Assembly: GCA_902779575.1 (NCBI GenBank)
Contig: CACZBW010000007.1
Location: 61,234 to 125,233, forward strand
Direction: 5' to 3'
DNA: 64,000 bases
From: an uncultured Lachnospiraceae bacterium
GTDB lineage: Bacteria > Bacillota > Clostridia > Lachnospirales > Lachnospiraceae
This document shows, piece after piece, positions 63,262-64,000 of this stretch. A program made the translations under genes and the position numbers. Each line of letters starts with the position of its first letter. Position 1 is the first letter of the stretch. The notes beneath the pieces are model-generated. The model saw only the letters and a program-made list of their open reading frames with translations, was not told the DNA's origin and made no database searches.

Positions 63262-63528
63262 ATGGAAGAACAGTATCAGCTGCACCTTCTGGCAGAGTCC
63301 AGGGCCGGGCATGACACAGGAAAGATATATGTGGTTGTCGGGGAGGAAGGGGATTTCGTCTATCTTTCCGACGGACGGCTTAAGACTTTGCAGAAATGCA
63401 AGAAAAAGAACAGAAAGCATGTGCAGCTGATCAGGCATCTTCCGGAGGATCTCCTGCGGCTGCTCGGCAGGGCGGCTACAGACAGCGATCTAGTTCATAT
63501 TATCAGGCTTTACCGGCCGGTTGACTGA
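63262..63528 (+). CDS. KOW-domain RNA-binding protein (L14e-like)
   Basis: The 88-aa basic protein has a KOW-like beta barrel start ([31 protein letters not shown]) and a KCKKKNRKH basic stretch, as in small L14e/L27e-like proteins of Clostridia. It lies between map and infA, which supports a ribosome-linked role. Function is not established. It is 16 bp before infA. Confidence 0.8.
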   Translation: MEEQYQLHLLAESRAGHDTGKIYVVVGEEGDFVYLSDGRLKTLQKCKKKNRKHVQLIRHLPEDLLRLLGRAATDSDLVHIIRLYRPVD

Positions 63529-63544
63529 GAGAAGGGAAAGGTAT

Positions 63545-63763
63545 ATGTCGAAATCAGATGTAATCGAAGTGGAAGGAACCGTTCTTGAGAAGCTTCCGAA
63601 CGCCATGTTCCGCGTGGAACTTCAGAACAAGCATGTAGTGCTCGCGCATATCAGCGGAAAGCTGCGTATGAATTTTATCCGTATCCTGCCGGGAGACAAA
63701 GTGACGATTGAGCTTTCTCCCTATGATCTGGACAAGGGAAGAATCATCTGGAGAGATAAATAA
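63545..63763 (+). CDS. infA: Translation initiation factor IF-1
   Basis: The 72-aa OB-fold protein has [25 protein letters not shown] and the [14 protein letters not shown] tail, full-length IF-1. AGAAGGGAAAGG precedes ATG 63545. Normally rpmJ would follow, but none is seen in the window. Confidence 0.98.
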   Translation: MSKSDVIEVEGTVLEKLPNAMFRVELQNKHVVLAHISGKLRMNFIRILPGDKVTIELSPYDLDKGRIIWRDK

Positions 63764-63781
63764 AAAAAGATGAAATAGGTG

Positions 63782-63810
63782 TTGACAATACCTGATGCAG
63801 GTGATATATT
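63782..63810 (+). promoter_or_regulatory. Strong promoter, probably rRNA operon
   Basis: TTGACA (63782-63787) and TATATT (63805-63810) are spaced by 17 bp just after infA. Confidence 0.8.
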
Positions 63811-64000
63811 GATCAAGTCGCCTGAGAAAAGCGGCGGGTTCCCGGATCAAAAGAGGGAACAGAGAAGGAGAAGATCGGACTTGCAAGTATGATTCTTCTC
63901 CGGAATCGAATCTTGATAACTGAACAGTGAAACAACCTTGAAGATTTCTTAAGTATTTATTCTTAAGGAACTGACCTTTAAAAACAGTAAAGGGATAGGA
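63811..64000 (+). other. Leader region resembling that of an rRNA operon
   Basis: The sequence has no open frame. It includes TTGATAACTGAACAGTGAAAC (63913 onward), like the leader or spacer segments preceding rRNA in Firmicutes, and small hairpins TTCTTAAG/CTTAAGgaa and CCTTTA/TAAAGG. I infer that an rRNA operon starts past the window edge; the rRNA itself is not seen. Confidence 0.5.

Overview
The window looks like chromosome of a fairly GC-rich Gram-positive Clostridia member, most likely Lachnospiraceae. Pointers are a zinc-ribbon S14, a Cys4-lid adenylate kinase, a KOW-protein gene between map and infA, class A PBP and VanZ-type envelope genes, several GTG starts behind strong Shine-Dalgarno sites, and consensus TTGACA/TATAAT promoters. 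No species is claimed.

Layout. 1-6280 is an accessory block: an orphan 59-aa gene, a DUF3800 gene, a small disrupted gene, a type I restriction HsdR subunit, and a nucleotidyltransferase coupled to it. No hsdM or hsdS is visible; they may lie upstream. The first 1.85 kb is much more AT-rich than the rest. 6423-15039 holds metabolic and housekeeping genes (GNAT acetyltransferase, PHP phosphatase, CarD-like regulator, YitT membrane protein, TrmO) and a three-gene module: LRR protein, HExxH/VWA protein and MoxR-type AAA+ ATPase. 15216-24488 carries a class A PBP, a YigZ/IMPACT protein, glutamate racemase, a membrane-anchored protein, two tandem secreted trigger-factor-like proteins (the second without the PPIase domain) and a uracil permease behind a three-hairpin attenuator. 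24733-29587 is a sucrose operon: amylosucrase-family GH13 enzyme with a repetitive lysine-rich tail, GH32 hydrolase and fructokinase. A divergent polysaccharide-deacetylase-like lipoprotein follows.

31415-63763 is the information-processing core: rpmG-secE-nusG-rplK-rplA, rplJ-rplL, rpoB-rpoC, rpsL-rpsG-fusA-tuf, then the S10 and spc clusters from rpsJ to secY, followed by adk-map-KOW-infA. Two genes interrupt it: a VanZ-like gene opposing rpoC, and a phosphoribosyltransferase-fold gene with a degenerate PRPP motif, followed by tRNA-Ala(CGC). Regulatory RNA candidates include the L10 leader, a duplicated hairpin before rplK and rplA, and a structured leader before rpsJ. The window ends in a strong promoter and leader resembling the front of an rRNA operon, where rpmJ/rpsM would normally be expected.

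The most unusual items are the disrupted gene beside hsdR, the LRR/VWA/AAA+ module, the trigger-factor pair, the tandem-repeat tail of the amylosucrase, the PRTase-like protein lacking its acidic PRPP-binding pair, and the RNA leaders. Sequence alone does not prove a new system in this window.
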